Below, piece after piece: positions 36,720 to 45,200 of a stretch of 64,000 nucleotides of DNA. Made by a program: the position numbers and the translations under genes. The notes under the pieces are model-generated. The model had not been told where the DNA came from. It did not search any database and saw only the letters and a program-made list of their open reading frames with translations. Positions within the stretch are counted from its first letter, which is position 1; every line of letters begins with the position of its first letter. Origin of the DNA: Mycolicibacterium gadium (GTDB lineage Bacteria; Actinomycetota; Actinomycetes; Mycobacteriales; Mycobacteriaceae); NCBI RefSeq assembly GCF_010728925.1, contig NZ_AP022608.1, positions 310,001 to 374,000 of the forward strand, given 5' to 3'.

Positions 36720-38229
36720 CATGCACGGACGCGGACAGTGGAGCCGACGCAGCTTCCTTACCGCTACCGCAGCCGCCAGCGTCACACTAGCGGCGTGCGC
36801 GCGCGACAGTAGCGTCGTCGTGCCCAACAACGCGATTGCCGACGCTGAGGCGCGCCGCCCGCACAGCGGGCGCACGGTATCGGCCACGCTGACCGCCGAT
36901 CGAGCGCGGGTAGACCTTGGCGGCACCGTCGCCGAGACGGTCTCCTACAACGGCACGGTTCCCGGGCCGCTGGTGCGCGCGTCGGTGGGCGACGAGCTGG
37001 CTGTCACGGTGCGCAACCGGCTTGATCGCACCACGTCGGTGCACTGGCACGGCATCGCCTTGCGCAACGACATGGACGGGGCATCACCGGCAACACCGGA
37101 CATCGTCGCCGGCAGTGACTTCACCTACCGGTTCTCGGTTCCGCATCCGGGCACCTATTGGGCACACCCCCACACCGGTCTGGACGCCGACACCGGCTTG
37201 TACTTCCCGGTTATCGTCGACGATCCGAACGAGCCGGGCAGCTATGACGCCGAATGGGTGGTCATGCTGGATGACTGGACAGACGGAGTGGGATCCAGCC
37301 CGGCCCAGATCTATGACGGGCTGCGCAATTCTCCGGGCGGACACAACATGCCCGGGATGGACATGCCGGGCATGTCGGGCATGGGCACCGTTCCGGGGGT
37401 CGGCGGAGCGGGAACCAGCACGCTGCTCGGTGGCGACGCCGGGGATGTCAGTTACCCCTACTATATGGTCAACGGACGTATTCCGCAGGCGCCCAGTACC
37501 TTTCGAGTCAAGCCTGGTCATCGTGTGCGGATCCGGTTGATCAACTCCGGCTCCGACACGGCGTTTCGGGTCGCGTTGGCCGGGCACAAGCTGACGGTGA
37601 CCCACACCGACGGGTTTGCGGTGGTGCCGACCGACGTTGACGCAGTGCTGATAGGCATGGGGGAGCGCTACGACGTGGTGGTCACCGCCGGCGACGGAGT
37701 GTTCCCGCTGGTTGCCGCCGCGGAAGGCAAGAACGCATCGGCACGTGCACTGTTGGTGAGCGGCTCGGGTACACCGCCGGCCACCGACTACGTACCTCCC
37801 GAGCTGCAGGGGCGTGTTGGCACCGTTGCGACGTTCGCGGCTGCGCCGGGTGCGGCGTTGCCGAAGGCGCGCGCCGACGCCGACCTCCCGGCCGAACTGG
37901 GTGGGGGGATGATGAACTATGACTGGTCGATCAACGGCATGCCGTTCTCCACCACCCGGCCGCTGGAAGTGCATCAGGGCCAACGCATTACGTTGTCCTT
38001 CAGGAACACCTCGATGATGTGGCACCCGATGCATCTGCACGGTCACACTTTCGAGGTGCTCACGGCCGATGGGCGCCCAGGCGCGCGCAAAGACACCGTG
38101 ATCGTGCTGCCGATGCAGCAGCTGCGGGTCACGTTTGACGCCGACAACCCGGGAGAGTGGATGCTGCACTGCCACAACACCTACCACCAGGAGGCGGGCA
38201 TGATGACCAGCCTCAACTACATCGGCTGA
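36712..38229 (+). CDS. mmcO: Multicopper oxidase, Tat-exported lipoprotein (MmcO-like)
   Basis: A 505-residue periplasmic multicopper oxidase that oxidises Cu(I) to less toxic Cu(II). Start ATG 36712 chosen to give a compact Tat signal (SRRSFLTATAAASVTLAACA, twin Arg plus lipobox Cys); ATG 36688 is also possible. Copper ligands are in all four motifs: SVHWHGIAL, YWAHPHTG, HPMHLHGHTF and WMLHCHNTYHQEAGM, so the T1 and trinuclear sites look complete. A Met-rich insertion (HNMPGMDMPGMSGMG) near residue 210 resembles the Cu(I)-collecting loop of CueO. It is translationally linked to the small membrane protein and faces the two-component genes. Confidence 0.94.
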   Translation: MVDMHGRGQWSRRSFLTATAAASVTLAACARDSSVVVPNNAIADAEARRPHSGRTVSATLTADRARVDLGGTVAETVSYNGTVPGPLVRASVGDELAVTVRNRLDRTTSVHWHGIALRNDMDGASPATPDIVAGSDFTYRFSVPHPGTYWAHPHTGLDADTGLYFPVIVDDPNEPGSYDAEWVVMLDDWTDGVGSSPAQIYDGLRNSPGGHNMPGMDMPGMSGMGTVPGVGGAGTSTLLGGDAGDVSYPYYMVNGRIPQAPSTFRVKPGHRVRIRLINSGSDTAFRVALAGHKLTVTHTDGFAVVPTDVDAVLIGMGERYDVVVTAGDGVFPLVAAAEGKNASARALLVSGSGTPPATDYVPPELQGRVGTVATFAAAPGAALPKARADADLPAELGGGMMNYDWSINGMPFSTTRPLEVHQGQRITLSFRNTSMMWHPMHLHGHTFEVLTADGRPGARKDTVIVLPMQQLRVTFDADNPGEWMLHCHNTYHQEAGMMTSLNYIG

Positions 38230-38342
38230 GTCCAGCCGGAGGTGACCGGTAACGCGTCTCGCAGCCTGCGACCGCGGTGAACGGGTAGTCCAGTCGGGCA
38301 CTGAGTCGCCGGGGCCCCGCCGGTCGGTCCATCTCGCAAGAG

Positions 38343-39755
38343 TCAGTACTCGATGAGCCGGGTGACGTAGGGCGTCATGCCGCTGGTGCGCACCGGCGAG
38401 ATCTTGACCACCGACCCGGTGTAGGGCGCTTCGAGCATCTGCCCGTCGCCCAGGTACATTGCTTCGTGCTGGCTTGCGTTGGGGCCGTAGAAGATCAGAT
38501 CGCCGCGGCGCATTTGTGACGACGGAATTTTGCGTCCGGCGTTGTACTGTGAGCCGGAGTAGTGGTCCAGCTTGATGCCGACCCCGGCAAAGGCATACAG
38601 ATATAGGCCAGAACAGTCGAATCCGACGGTGTTGGCGCCCTGATCGATTCCGCGCGAGGGGCCGTTGGCGTTGCCGCCGCCCCATGAGTAGGGCACGCCC
38701 AGTTGTGACATGGCGCGGCGGATCACTAACTCGGATGCCTGGCGGCCGTACACCCGCGGGATGCGCCCGTTGGTGATACCGGGATCGGCGGGTGCAGACG
38801 CTTGGGGCAGGATCCCCAGTTGGGTGAGGAACTTTCGGCCCATGTCGGCGGTCAGCTGCGCTGAGGTTGCCGAGATCTGCAGCACCGCGTTGACGATGGC
38901 GACGGGATCGCCGGCCACGTTGGCGCTGGGGACCATCGGCAGGGTGGTGTCCCACTGACTGGTGTTGGTCGGTGCCGGCGTCCCCGCCGGGCCCGGGGAA
39001 TCCCACCGGTCCGGGGTCGGCGAGGCGGCGATCGCCGGCGTGGCGGTTGGTGGGGGCGCAGGACGGGCGGCGTCGAGGCGCGCCTGGGCGGCGCGACGCT
39101 CGGCGACCAGCTGATCGACTTCGGCCTGCTGGGCACCGAACTGCTGCTGCGCCTGGGTCAGCGCGCTCACCGCGGCCTGTTGGCTTCGCTCAGCGTCGGC
39201 GGCCGCCTCATCGGCGCGCTGCTGGGCAGCCCGCGCCGCCGAGGCGCGATTCGTCTGCGCGGTGCGGGCGCGCTGCAGATCAGTCAGGGCGTTGCGGGCG
39301 CTGAGCGTCAAGGCCTGGTCGGCACTGACAGTAGAAATGATGTCTTCGGGGCTGGACGCGAACAGCAGCGCCTGCGATGGGCCGTTAACGTAAGTCGCAG
39401 CGGCGAAGTCATCGAAGCGCCGCTGTGCGGCGGTGATCGCCGCGTTAGCGTCGGTCAGCGCTTGCTCGCTGGATTCTACGTCGCGGCGCGCGGACGCCGC
39501 GGCGTCACGGGCATTCGTCACTTCCACCAACGCTTTGTTCACACCTTCCTGCAGGCCCTGTATCTCAGCGCCGATATCGGTGACACGCTGTTGGGTCTCA
39601 GCGAGGGCGGCGACCAAGGTGGAGACCTCGGAGCCTCCGGAGTGGACGGTTCCGTCGTGGGAGGCGTGTGCCGTGCCCCCACCGAAGGTAAGCACCGTTG
39701 CGCTGATGGCGACCGCAGCCGTGAGGCGCGTGACGGGGTGGCGTCCAAGCCTCAT
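38343..39755 (-). CDS. NlpC/P60 peptidoglycan endopeptidase, RipA-like
   Basis: A 470-residue secreted hydrolase (ATG 39755; GAGGGAGA upstream, TTG 39758 adjacent). A signal peptide (~12-32) leads into a long coiled coil (~40-245) like the RipA inhibitory domain, and a Pro/Thr linker. The C-terminal NlpC/P60 domain carries the catalytic residues in GFDCSGLYLYAF (Cys), ASQHEAMYLGDGQ (His) and MLEAPYTG (Glu). The core IKLDHYSGSQYNAGRKIPSSQMRRGD is nearly identical to my memory of RipA, a septal D,L-endopeptidase. TAGTACGTAC half-sites lie ~95 bp upstream. Confidence 0.93.
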   Translation of the reverse strand: MRLGRHPVTRLTAAVAISATVLTFGGGTAHASHDGTVHSGGSEVSTLVAALAETQQRVTDIGAEIQGLQEGVNKALVEVTNARDAAASARRDVESSEQALTDANAAITAAQRRFDDFAAATYVNGPSQALLFASSPEDIISTVSADQALTLSARNALTDLQRARTAQTNRASAARAAQQRADEAAADAERSQQAAVSALTQAQQQFGAQQAEVDQLVAERRAAQARLDAARPAPPPTATPAIAASPTPDRWDSPGPAGTPAPTNTSQWDTTLPMVPSANVAGDPVAIVNAVLQISATSAQLTADMGRKFLTQLGILPQASAPADPGITNGRIPRVYGRQASELVIRRAMSQLGVPYSWGGGNANGPSRGIDQGANTVGFDCSGLYLYAFAGVGIKLDHYSGSQYNAGRKIPSSQMRRGDLIFYGPNASQHEAMYLGDGQMLEAPYTGSVVKISPVRTSGMTPYVTRLIEY

Positions 39756-39851
39756 CAAAGATCTCCCTCAGCGGGGTGCGCGGGCGCGTCACCATTGCAG
39801 GTCGGTCGGGACTCTCCGGGCACATCTACGGACTCTCAGTACGCAGCCATA

Positions 39852-39875
39852 TAGTACGTACACGCAACGTACATC
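39852..39875. promoter_or_regulatory. Candidate BlaI-family half-sites upstream of the RipA-like gene
   Basis: TAGTACGTAC, then a second ACGTAC-type block (AACGTACA) ending near 39875. These are the same words as in the dyads at 25997, 29684 and 43897. The gene on the minus strand starts ~95 bp away. Confidence 0.45.
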
Positions 39876-40247
39876 ACTGCAGTCCCACAGGAAACATGCG
39901 ACACAGTCTCATTGTCGTAACAGTCTCTTCGCGAACGCTTCCGGACGACGTTGAGCCACCTTGCTGTCATCGGGGGCGGCGTAGGCCCCTCTCGCCTACC
40001 GCTAGATGCGTTGCCGCAGCAGCTATGCCGCGACGTTTCATGCCCTCCGGGAAATACTGTGTATCAACTACGTAGTAGTAGATGGTGTCGGCTTCTCACC
40101 GCGGGTGATAGCGCCGTACCGCTACGACCTGCGCGTGTCGAATTCGCCTCATGAGGGCGGTAGGTAGGGTCGTCTAGGTAGTGCGAACTCCTTCGACGTC
40201 TGCATTCAACCGACCGTCCGTCCAAAGTCAGTCGTCGCTGACAACGT
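39876..40247. other. 370 bp intergenic region
   Basis: No gene supported. Contains the 10-bp palindrome ACTACGTAGT at 40067-40076 followed by AGTAGATG, again built from the TACGTA/AGTAG words. No gene start is close to it, so its target is unclear. Confidence 0.4.
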
Positions 40248-40658
40248 TCACGGTTTCGGTACGCGCCGCGCCTTGCGCCGCTCCAACTCTGCGTCGTCGA
40301 CGAGTTCAAGCATCGGCTGTCCGGGCACGCACATCATTGTCACGACGAAGCGACTGGGAGTATCGGTGCGATTGTTGCCGTCTTGGTAGTGGATTACGTC
40401 GCCGCCTGGTTCCCAGAAGGCCTCTCCGGCGCGAATCACCCGCGGCGGTTCGCCTTCGAGCTCGAAGAGCATCTCGCCCTCGAGCATGTAGCCGAATGCG
40501 GGCCCGCTCGGGTGCCTGTGCGGAGGTGCGCCCGGGTCGCCCGGCGGGTATTCGACGACAACTGTCATCGCTGCCGCGTTCTCCGGGATGAACGGCGGCC
40601 GCACATCCTGCACGACCGTTAAGGCCGTCTTCCAGGCCTCGCTCGTAGTTTTCGACAT
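40248..40658 (-). CDS. Small cupin protein
   Basis: A 136-residue single-domain cupin (ATG 40658, AGAGGAACG upstream). Motif 1 is PGAPPHRHPSGPAFGYMLEGE, with two His and a Glu as likely metal ligands; motif 2 is PGGDVIHYQDGNN. It probably binds one divalent metal; the substrate is unknown. It is divergent from the membrane protein-thioredoxin-BlaI-M56 operon across 240 bp that contain a perfect TACTA-N7-TAGTA dyad, and so may share that control. Confidence 0.8.
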   Translation of the reverse strand: MSKTTSEAWKTALTVVQDVRPPFIPENAAAMTVVVEYPPGDPGAPPHRHPSGPAFGYMLEGEMLFELEGEPPRVIRAGEAFWEPGGDVIHYQDGNNRTDTPSRFVVTMMCVPGQPMLELVDDAELERRKARRVPKP

Positions 40659-40836
40659 CGTCGTTCCTCTCTTCATGGATTCCGTGATCGACTGGTGAAT
40701 CCAGTCTCGGGCAGATGGCCGCTAGTCGACCCCCTTGGAAGTGCGTAGTCAATCCGTAGTGCGCGGCGGCTCTTCCCGACCCGATGCGATGTTGTTGCGC
40801 CGCGGAGCTGCCGGAGTCAGCGGCGCATCGATTTCC

Positions 40837-40853
40837 TACTATGTCAGTTAGTA
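40837..40853. promoter_or_regulatory. Perfect TACTA-N7-TAGTA dyad, likely autoregulatory BlaI operator
   Basis: TACTATGTCAGTTAGTA, 48 bp before the start of a four-gene operon that itself encodes a BlaI-family repressor and an M56 protease. Same TACTATG start and spacing as the dyad at 29885. Confidence 0.75.
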
Positions 40854-40900
40854 CTAAGCTGGAGAATGTTTCGTGGCAAGGCGTCGAGGGTGGTGGATAA

Positions 40901-41398
40901 ATGATGGTGGGCCGGCTGATCTGGCGGCCACTGGTCGTCGCCGTAGCGGCCGCGGCGCTGGTCGCGCTGGCGGTGGGTATCCCTAGCGCGCTGGTGGTCA
41001 ATCCGATTTTCGTGCGCATGACCCCCGCGCCGTGGTGGAGCTATGCCGTGTGGGTGCTGACCGCGGTGCTCAGCGGGGTGTTAGCGGCCACCTATGTAGG
41101 TCGCCCCGCCGCAGCGTCCTCGTTCCCACGACGCGCCGGCATCCTCGCCAACATCGGGTCTCTGCTGGCGGTGGGCTGCCCGGTGTGCAACAAGCTCGTG
41201 GTGGCCGCGATCGGAGTCAGTGGGGCACTGGGCGTCTGGGCGCCGCTGCAGTCGCTGATCGCGGCCGCCGCGCTGGTGCTGTTGGGTTGGGCGCTGCGGC
41301 GGCGGCTGGTGGCACTGCGATCCTGCCCCGCTGTCGGCGGGGTGCCAGCGTCGGCGCCGGCGACGTTGGCGCCGGCTGCGCCAGAGCGTGAGCGCTAA
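40901..41398 (+). CDS. Membrane protein with intramembrane CPVC motif
   Basis: A 165-residue protein with four predicted membrane helices (~10-33, ~45-65, ~82-105, ~112-130). A CPxC motif (VGCPVCNKLVVAAIG) sits at the start of the third, suited to passing electrons or holding a metal. It is the first gene of a tight operon: the TlpA-like thioredoxin starts 2 nt after its stop, followed by BlaI and M56 genes. I infer it supplies reductant to, or works with, the extracytoplasmic thioredoxin, as CcdA/DsbD-type proteins do, though it is not a recognisable CcdA. Confidence 0.75.
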   Translation: MMVGRLIWRPLVVAVAAAALVALAVGIPSALVVNPIFVRMTPAPWWSYAVWVLTAVLSGVLAATYVGRPAAASSFPRRAGILANIGSLLAVGCPVCNKLVVAAIGVSGALGVWAPLQSLIAAAALVLLGWALRRRLVALRSCPAVGGVPASAPATLAPAAPERER

Positions 41399-41400
41399 GA

Positions 41401-42021
41401 GTGCGGGGTCGACCGTTGGCCGTACTTGTCGCCGCTGCGGCCGCCACGATCGCAGGTGTGCTCGTGAGCCACGACCCACCGGCGGGGCGGGGGCTGCCAT
41501 CTCACGATGTCGCGGCCGACGCACTGCCGGCAGGCACCGAGGCCGGGGCCAGCGCGGTTCCTTGTCCGCTGCCGGCGCCCGGTAGCGCGCCGGTGCCGAC
41601 ATTGGCCGGCGCGAAGGCCCGCTGCCTCGGGTCCTCGCAGCCGGTGGATGTCGGTGCCGCGGTGGCCGGTGCGCCGACAGTGCTGAATTTGTGGGCCTCG
41701 TGGTGCGCGCCGTGCCGCGAGGAGATGCCGGTGCTCGACGCCTATGCGGCGACGCCCGGGGCGGTGCGGGTTGTGGGTGTCAATGTGCGCGACCGCCCGT
41801 CCTCGGCGGCGTCGCTGGTCCGCGCGTTACAAATCGGCTATCCCTCATTCACCGACGCTGATGAGGTGGCCGGCGCGTTGGTGGCGCCGCCGCTGCTGCC
41901 GCTGAGTTACGTTGTCGGTACCGACGGTTCAGTGCGCCGCCTGCAGGATGTGCTGGTGTTTCGCGATGTCGCTCAGGTCACCGAATCGGTGGCCGCTGCG
42001 CTGCGGGAAAGGCAGGAATGA
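41401..42021 (+). CDS. Exported TlpA/ResA-like thioredoxin
   Basis: A 206-residue protein (GTG 41401) with an N-terminal signal or anchor (RPLAVLVAAAAATIAGVLV) and a thioredoxin domain whose active site is WASWCAPCREEMPVLDAY (CAPC). The cis-Pro loop is LLPLSYVVGTDG. It acts outside the membrane as a disulfide reductase or oxidase. Between the CPVC membrane protein (2 nt upstream) and the BlaI gene (4-bp overlap), it forms part of a regulated redox unit. Possible clients are the Cys-dependent L,D-transpeptidases and NlpC/P60 hydrolases of this island; this is inference. Confidence 0.87.
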   Translation: MRGRPLAVLVAAAAATIAGVLVSHDPPAGRGLPSHDVAADALPAGTEAGASAVPCPLPAPGSAPVPTLAGAKARCLGSSQPVDVGAAVAGAPTVLNLWASWCAPCREEMPVLDAYAATPGAVRVVGVNVRDRPSSAASLVRALQIGYPSFTDADEVAGALVAPPLLPLSYVVGTDGSVRRLQDVLVFRDVAQVTESVAAALRERQE

Positions 42022-42446
42022 TGACAGCCCGCGAATCGGCCGGCCGGGCTGCGCGCCGCAAGCCGCCGCGCCAGCGCCGGCCGTTGCCCGGGCTGGGCGA
42101 GTTGGAGGCTGCGATTATGGAGGTGGTCTGGGCCGCTCATGACGCGGTGCGGGTCCGTGATGTGCTGGACAGCCTCGAACCCGACCGCCAGCCCGCCTAT
42201 ACGACGGTGATGACCGTGATGGACAACCTGCACCGCAAGGGATGGTTGAGCCGCGAGCTCGACGGCCGCGCCTATAGCTATCGCGCCACCCGCGACCGCC
42301 TTCAGGCGGCCACCGATGCGCTGCGCGAGTTGCTCGCTGACAGCGGCGACCCGGCCGAAGCGCTGCTGCACTTCGCGAGAAGCGCGACCCACGCCGAATC
42401 GCAGGCGATGACTCGCGGCCTAAGAGAACGGGACCGTCGGCGGTGA
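42018..42446 (+). CDS. BlaI/MecI/CopY-family repressor (copy 1)
   Basis: A 142-residue regulator with a basic N-terminal extension. The winged helix is LGELEAAIMEVVWAAH..RVRDVLDSLEPDRQPAYTTVMTVMDNLHRKGWLSREL..YSYRA, followed by a dimerisation helix set. The family represses until proteolysed by an M56 partner (BlaI/BlaR1) or displaced by copper (CopY). No CxCx4CxC copper motif is present at the C-terminus. It overlaps both neighbours (ATGA, GTGA). The dyad at 40837 in its own promoter suggests autorepression. It is clearly more distant from copies 2 and 3 than those are from each other. Confidence 0.9.
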   Translation: MMTARESAGRAARRKPPRQRRPLPGLGELEAAIMEVVWAAHDAVRVRDVLDSLEPDRQPAYTTVMTVMDNLHRKGWLSRELDGRAYSYRATRDRLQAATDALRELLADSGDPAEALLHFARSATHAESQAMTRGLRERDRRR

Positions 42447-43348
42447 CTGTGGTGGTGTGGTGGACGGTTGGCGGCATTGCTATTGGTGTCCTCGCGCCGC
42501 CGATACTGCGTGCCCTGATGCGCCGCGGAACCGACGCCGCGGTGCTGTTGGTGGTCTGGGGGGTGCTGGTGTGCCTGACGCTGTCCGCGGTCGCGCTGCC
42601 AGCGTTGGCCGAATTGCTGCACCGCTGCTGGCTGGCGTTGCATGCCGGTGCACCCGGTCCCCTCGACACCGTCGCGGGCGCCCTCAGCGCCGTCGCGCTG
42701 ATCGTTGCCGTGATACGCGGTGGCTGGCGGGTCGGTCGGACCAGCCGGCATCGGCGCCGCTTGCACGACAAACACGCGGAGTTGGCCTGGCTGCTGACCG
42801 GTAGCGGCCCACGGAGCGGCACGGTGCTGTGGTTACCCGCCACGGAGCCGCTGGCCTACAGCCTGGCTGGTGATCCGCCGCTGGTGGTGATGAGCACTGG
42901 ATTGCGGCAGTGCTTGGACGGGGTTTCGGTCAACGCTGTTGCGGCCCACGAGCACGCTCACGTGCGGCGACGCCACCACCTGTTGATCACCGTCGCGCAG
43001 GCCGCTGCTGCGGGCCTTGGATGGCTGCCGCTGATGCGGCATTCACCGTCGCTGGTGCGCACCCTGGTGGAACTGGACGCTGACGCGGTCGCCGCCCACA
43101 CGCACGGCCATCACGGCCTACGCCGAGCGCTGCAGACATTGCAGACCGCCCCTGCGCCGGCAGCCGCGCTGGGCATTGTCGGCGACTGCACCCAGCTACG
43201 ACTGGCCCGTCTCGACGGGCGCAGCTCGTCCTACTCACGCCGCTTCTCCGACTCCACCGCCGGATGTGGCGCGGCGCTAGTGCTGGGCATGACGATGCTA
43301 TTGACCTTCACCGCGCTCATCGGACTGGCGTCCTGCACCGGGGGATAA
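42443..43348 (+). CDS. M56-family membrane metalloprotease, BlaR1-like without sensor domain (copy 1)
   Basis: A 301-residue protein (GTG 42443 overlapping the BlaI stop). Membrane helices at ~2-22, ~33-58, ~75-93 and near the C-terminus surround a cytoplasmic zinc-protease domain with HEHAH (AVAAHEHAHVRRRHH) and the downstream glutamate ELDADAVAAH. Classical BlaR1/MecR1 carries a ~250-residue extracellular penicillin-binding sensor after this; here it is absent. The signal must therefore enter by another route. Its probable substrate is the BlaI protein encoded directly upstream. Confidence 0.87.
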   Translation: MTVVVWWTVGGIAIGVLAPPILRALMRRGTDAAVLLVVWGVLVCLTLSAVALPALAELLHRCWLALHAGAPGPLDTVAGALSAVALIVAVIRGGWRVGRTSRHRRRLHDKHAELAWLLTGSGPRSGTVLWLPATEPLAYSLAGDPPLVVMSTGLRQCLDGVSVNAVAAHEHAHVRRRHHLLITVAQAAAAGLGWLPLMRHSPSLVRTLVELDADAVAAHTHGHHGLRRALQTLQTAPAPAAALGIVGDCTQLRLARLDGRSSSYSRRFSDSTAGCGAALVLGMTMLLTFTALIGLASCTGG

Positions 43349-43895
43349 CGGCTAGTTCTGGAAATGATTGCGTTGTTGACAGCTTGGGCTCCTGATGGAA
43401 GGAGCCGTATGGCTAAATGTGTTTGGAGTGAACACGATCGGTTCAGGCGAAGCGAATCGCGCCTGGCGGGTGCTGCTTCACCCTGAGAAGCCGGCGGAAA
43501 CGTCGCTGCCACATGCTGCTACTAGGGCGTTAGCCGCAACGCCTTCACCGATGACGTCCGGCACCGTCGCTTGCGCGCAGGGGCTCCGGGGGCTGGGCGG
43601 TCCCGGTGTTGGTGAAGGTGGGCCGGCTGAGGTCATCCGACCGCGCCGACCCGATAAGCGTAACTTTCGCAGGCATTCAAGCCCGGCGGTTCGTTCGGGC
43701 GAAGTCGTCTGGCTTCAGATGCAGCCGCGCACCTTGAGCGGCTAATCACGCTGGCGCGCAATCAGTTGTCGCTTTTGATCAGCGACCGGCTGTGCACCCA
43801 AATCAGCGACGGCGCTGGCACCGAAGACGCGATGACGGTTACTCGCGGTAGGGCTCTACTTCCGACTCGCCGCGACGCTTCCCTGTCGACACAAC
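43349..43895. other. 550 bp without a supported gene
   Basis: The only hint is a 25-residue frame at 43409-43486 (MAKCVWSEHDRF..) behind an excellent ribosome site (GGAAGGAGCCGT). It has no family match. The rest appears non-coding. Confidence 0.35.
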
Positions 43896-43896
43896 A

Positions 43897-43921
43897 GTAC
43901 GTACTAATCTGCATAGTAGAC
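43897..43921. promoter_or_regulatory. Composite BlaI-type operator
   Basis: GTACGTAC (43897-43904), 10 bp, AGTAGAC (43915-43921). Within this lies a perfect TACTA-N7-TAGTA dyad at 43902-43918. It joins the two motif types seen separately elsewhere, and lies 36 bp before the small membrane protein gene. Confidence 0.7.
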
Positions 43922-43953
43922 AGTGGGTATGGGCCCGAATTGAGAGGAGCGCT

Positions 43954-44208
43954 ATGGGGCAAGGCAATTCATCAAGGGCTGACCGCCGGCCGGTCAACCG
44001 ACACCTGCACCGTCGAGCAGGCGTCAGCCGCGCCGTGGGATCGCTGCTTGTTGTGGTCGGCGCGGCTATGGCCGTTGCGCACCTGATCGCTCATCTCGCG
44101 AACATGCGGGTTATTGGGGTACAGGACCTGCTGATCGGCTTTCCGATGGCCGCCATATTGGTCATCATCGGATTGTTGTTGATCGGGCTGCATTCACTGC
44201 GCGAATAG
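43954..44208 (+). CDS. Small two-helix membrane protein under BlaI-type control
   Basis: An 84-residue protein (ATG 43954; GAGAGGAGCGCT upstream). The cytoplasmic N-terminus is basic and Arg/His-rich (RADRRPVNRHLHRRAG). Two membrane helices follow (VGSLLVVVGAAMAVAHLIAH and LIGFPMAAILVIIGLLLIGL). No family recognised. It is the gene closest to the composite dyad at 43897 and sits 236 bp before an L,D-transpeptidase on the same strand, with which it may form a unit. Confidence 0.65.
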   Translation: MGQGNSSRADRRPVNRHLHRRAGVSRAVGSLLVVVGAAMAVAHLIAHLANMRVIGVQDLLIGFPMAAILVIIGLLLIGLHSLRE

Positions 44209-44395
44209 CGGTCCCTTCATCGGATCGCACTGCCTGTTCGCTGCGCCAGCGCCTGCGCGGGGACGATGCAGAGCGTCTGTTTGTGGCAGAGGGTGTTGCG
44301 CCGCCTTGAGCGCCCAGAGACCGCAGGGAGCAAGAATGCTGCAAACGCTCATCGATATCGACTCGGACCCGAGCGCACCGAGCAGCCGGATACGC

Positions 44396-44408
44396 AGTAG
44401 TTACGTAG
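44396..44408. promoter_or_regulatory. AGTAG/TTACGTAG words upstream of ldtA-like gene
   Basis: AGTAG directly followed by TTACGTAG, 37 bp before the L,D-transpeptidase start. It carries the same words as the dyads but with no spacer, so it is a weak candidate. Confidence 0.35.
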
Positions 44409-44444
44409 AATGGTGTTGATGGCACATCGCGGCGAAAGGCGGAT

Positions 44445-45200
44445 ATGGGCAGTATGCTTCGCGGGCTAGTGGTATGGGCCGTCACCGCCGCAGCGGTGGT
44501 TTTCGGCGCACCGGCCGCGGGTTCGGGCGCGGCCGCCTCATCGAGCGTGGACAACCGTGTCGCGCTGCTGCGTCCGCAACCTGGACAGGTGGTGGGGATT
44601 GCCCATCCGGTGCTAGTGGCATTCACCACCCCGGTGAAAGACCGCACGGCAGTCGAGCGCAGCATCAAAGTCACCGCATCACAGCCGGTGACGGGTCGAT
44701 TCACCTGGGTCAGCGACAGCTTCTTGGAGTGGAACCCGGATGGCTTCTGGCCCGCGCATTCGACGATCACTGTGGGTGTAGGTGGCATGAAGAGCGAGTT
44801 CACTACCGGAGCGGCGGTGGTGAGCGTCGCCGATATCTCGGCCCACACGTTCACTGTAAGCATCGATGACCAGGTGGTGCGCGAGATGCCAGCATCGCTG
44901 GGCAAGCCGGGCTTCGACACGCCCGTGGGCACCTTCAGTGTGCTGGAGAAGCAACGCAACGTGGTGTTCGACTCTCGCACCATTGGCATTCCGCTCGACG
45001 ACCCCGAGGGCTATCTGATCGACGGCGAGTACGGCGTGCGGGTGACGTGGGGCGGGGTGTATGTGCATTCGGCGCCCTGGTCAGTCGGGTCGCAGGGCTC
45101 GGCCAACGTCAGCCACGGGTGCATCAACCTCAGCCCGGAAAACGCCGAATGGTATTTCAACACCGTGCACGTTGGCGACCCGGTAATTGTGCGAAGCTAG
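44445..45200 (+). CDS. ldtA: L,D-transpeptidase of the LdtMt1/LdtA type
   Basis: A 251-residue secreted enzyme (ATG 44445, GAAAGGCGG upstream) very similar in my memory to M. tuberculosis LdtMt1. After the signal peptide (~8-32) comes one Ig-like domain (LLRPQPGQVVGIAHPVLVAF..FLEWNPDGFWP). The YkuD domain has [20 protein letters not shown] with the catalytic Cys. The lid loop (DSRTIGIPLDDPEGY) is typical. It catalyses 3-3 cross-linking. It is the shortest of the three L,D-transpeptidases here. Confidence 0.93.
   Translation: MGSMLRGLVVWAVTAAAVVFGAPAAGSGAAASSSVDNRVALLRPQPGQVVGIAHPVLVAFTTPVKDRTAVERSIKVTASQPVTGRFTWVSDSFLEWNPDGFWPAHSTITVGVGGMKSEFTTGAAVVSVADISAHTFTVSIDDQVVREMPASLGKPGFDTPVGTFSVLEKQRNVVFDSRTIGIPLDDPEGYLIDGEYGVRVTWGGVYVHSAPWSVGSQGSANVSHGCINLSPENAEWYFNTVHVGDPVIVRS

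Noticed and set aside
37084..39006. A 640-residue minus-strand open frame spanning the multicopper oxidase and RipA-like genes
   Set aside because: It is antisense to one conserved gene and out of frame with another, and its translation has no family resemblance.
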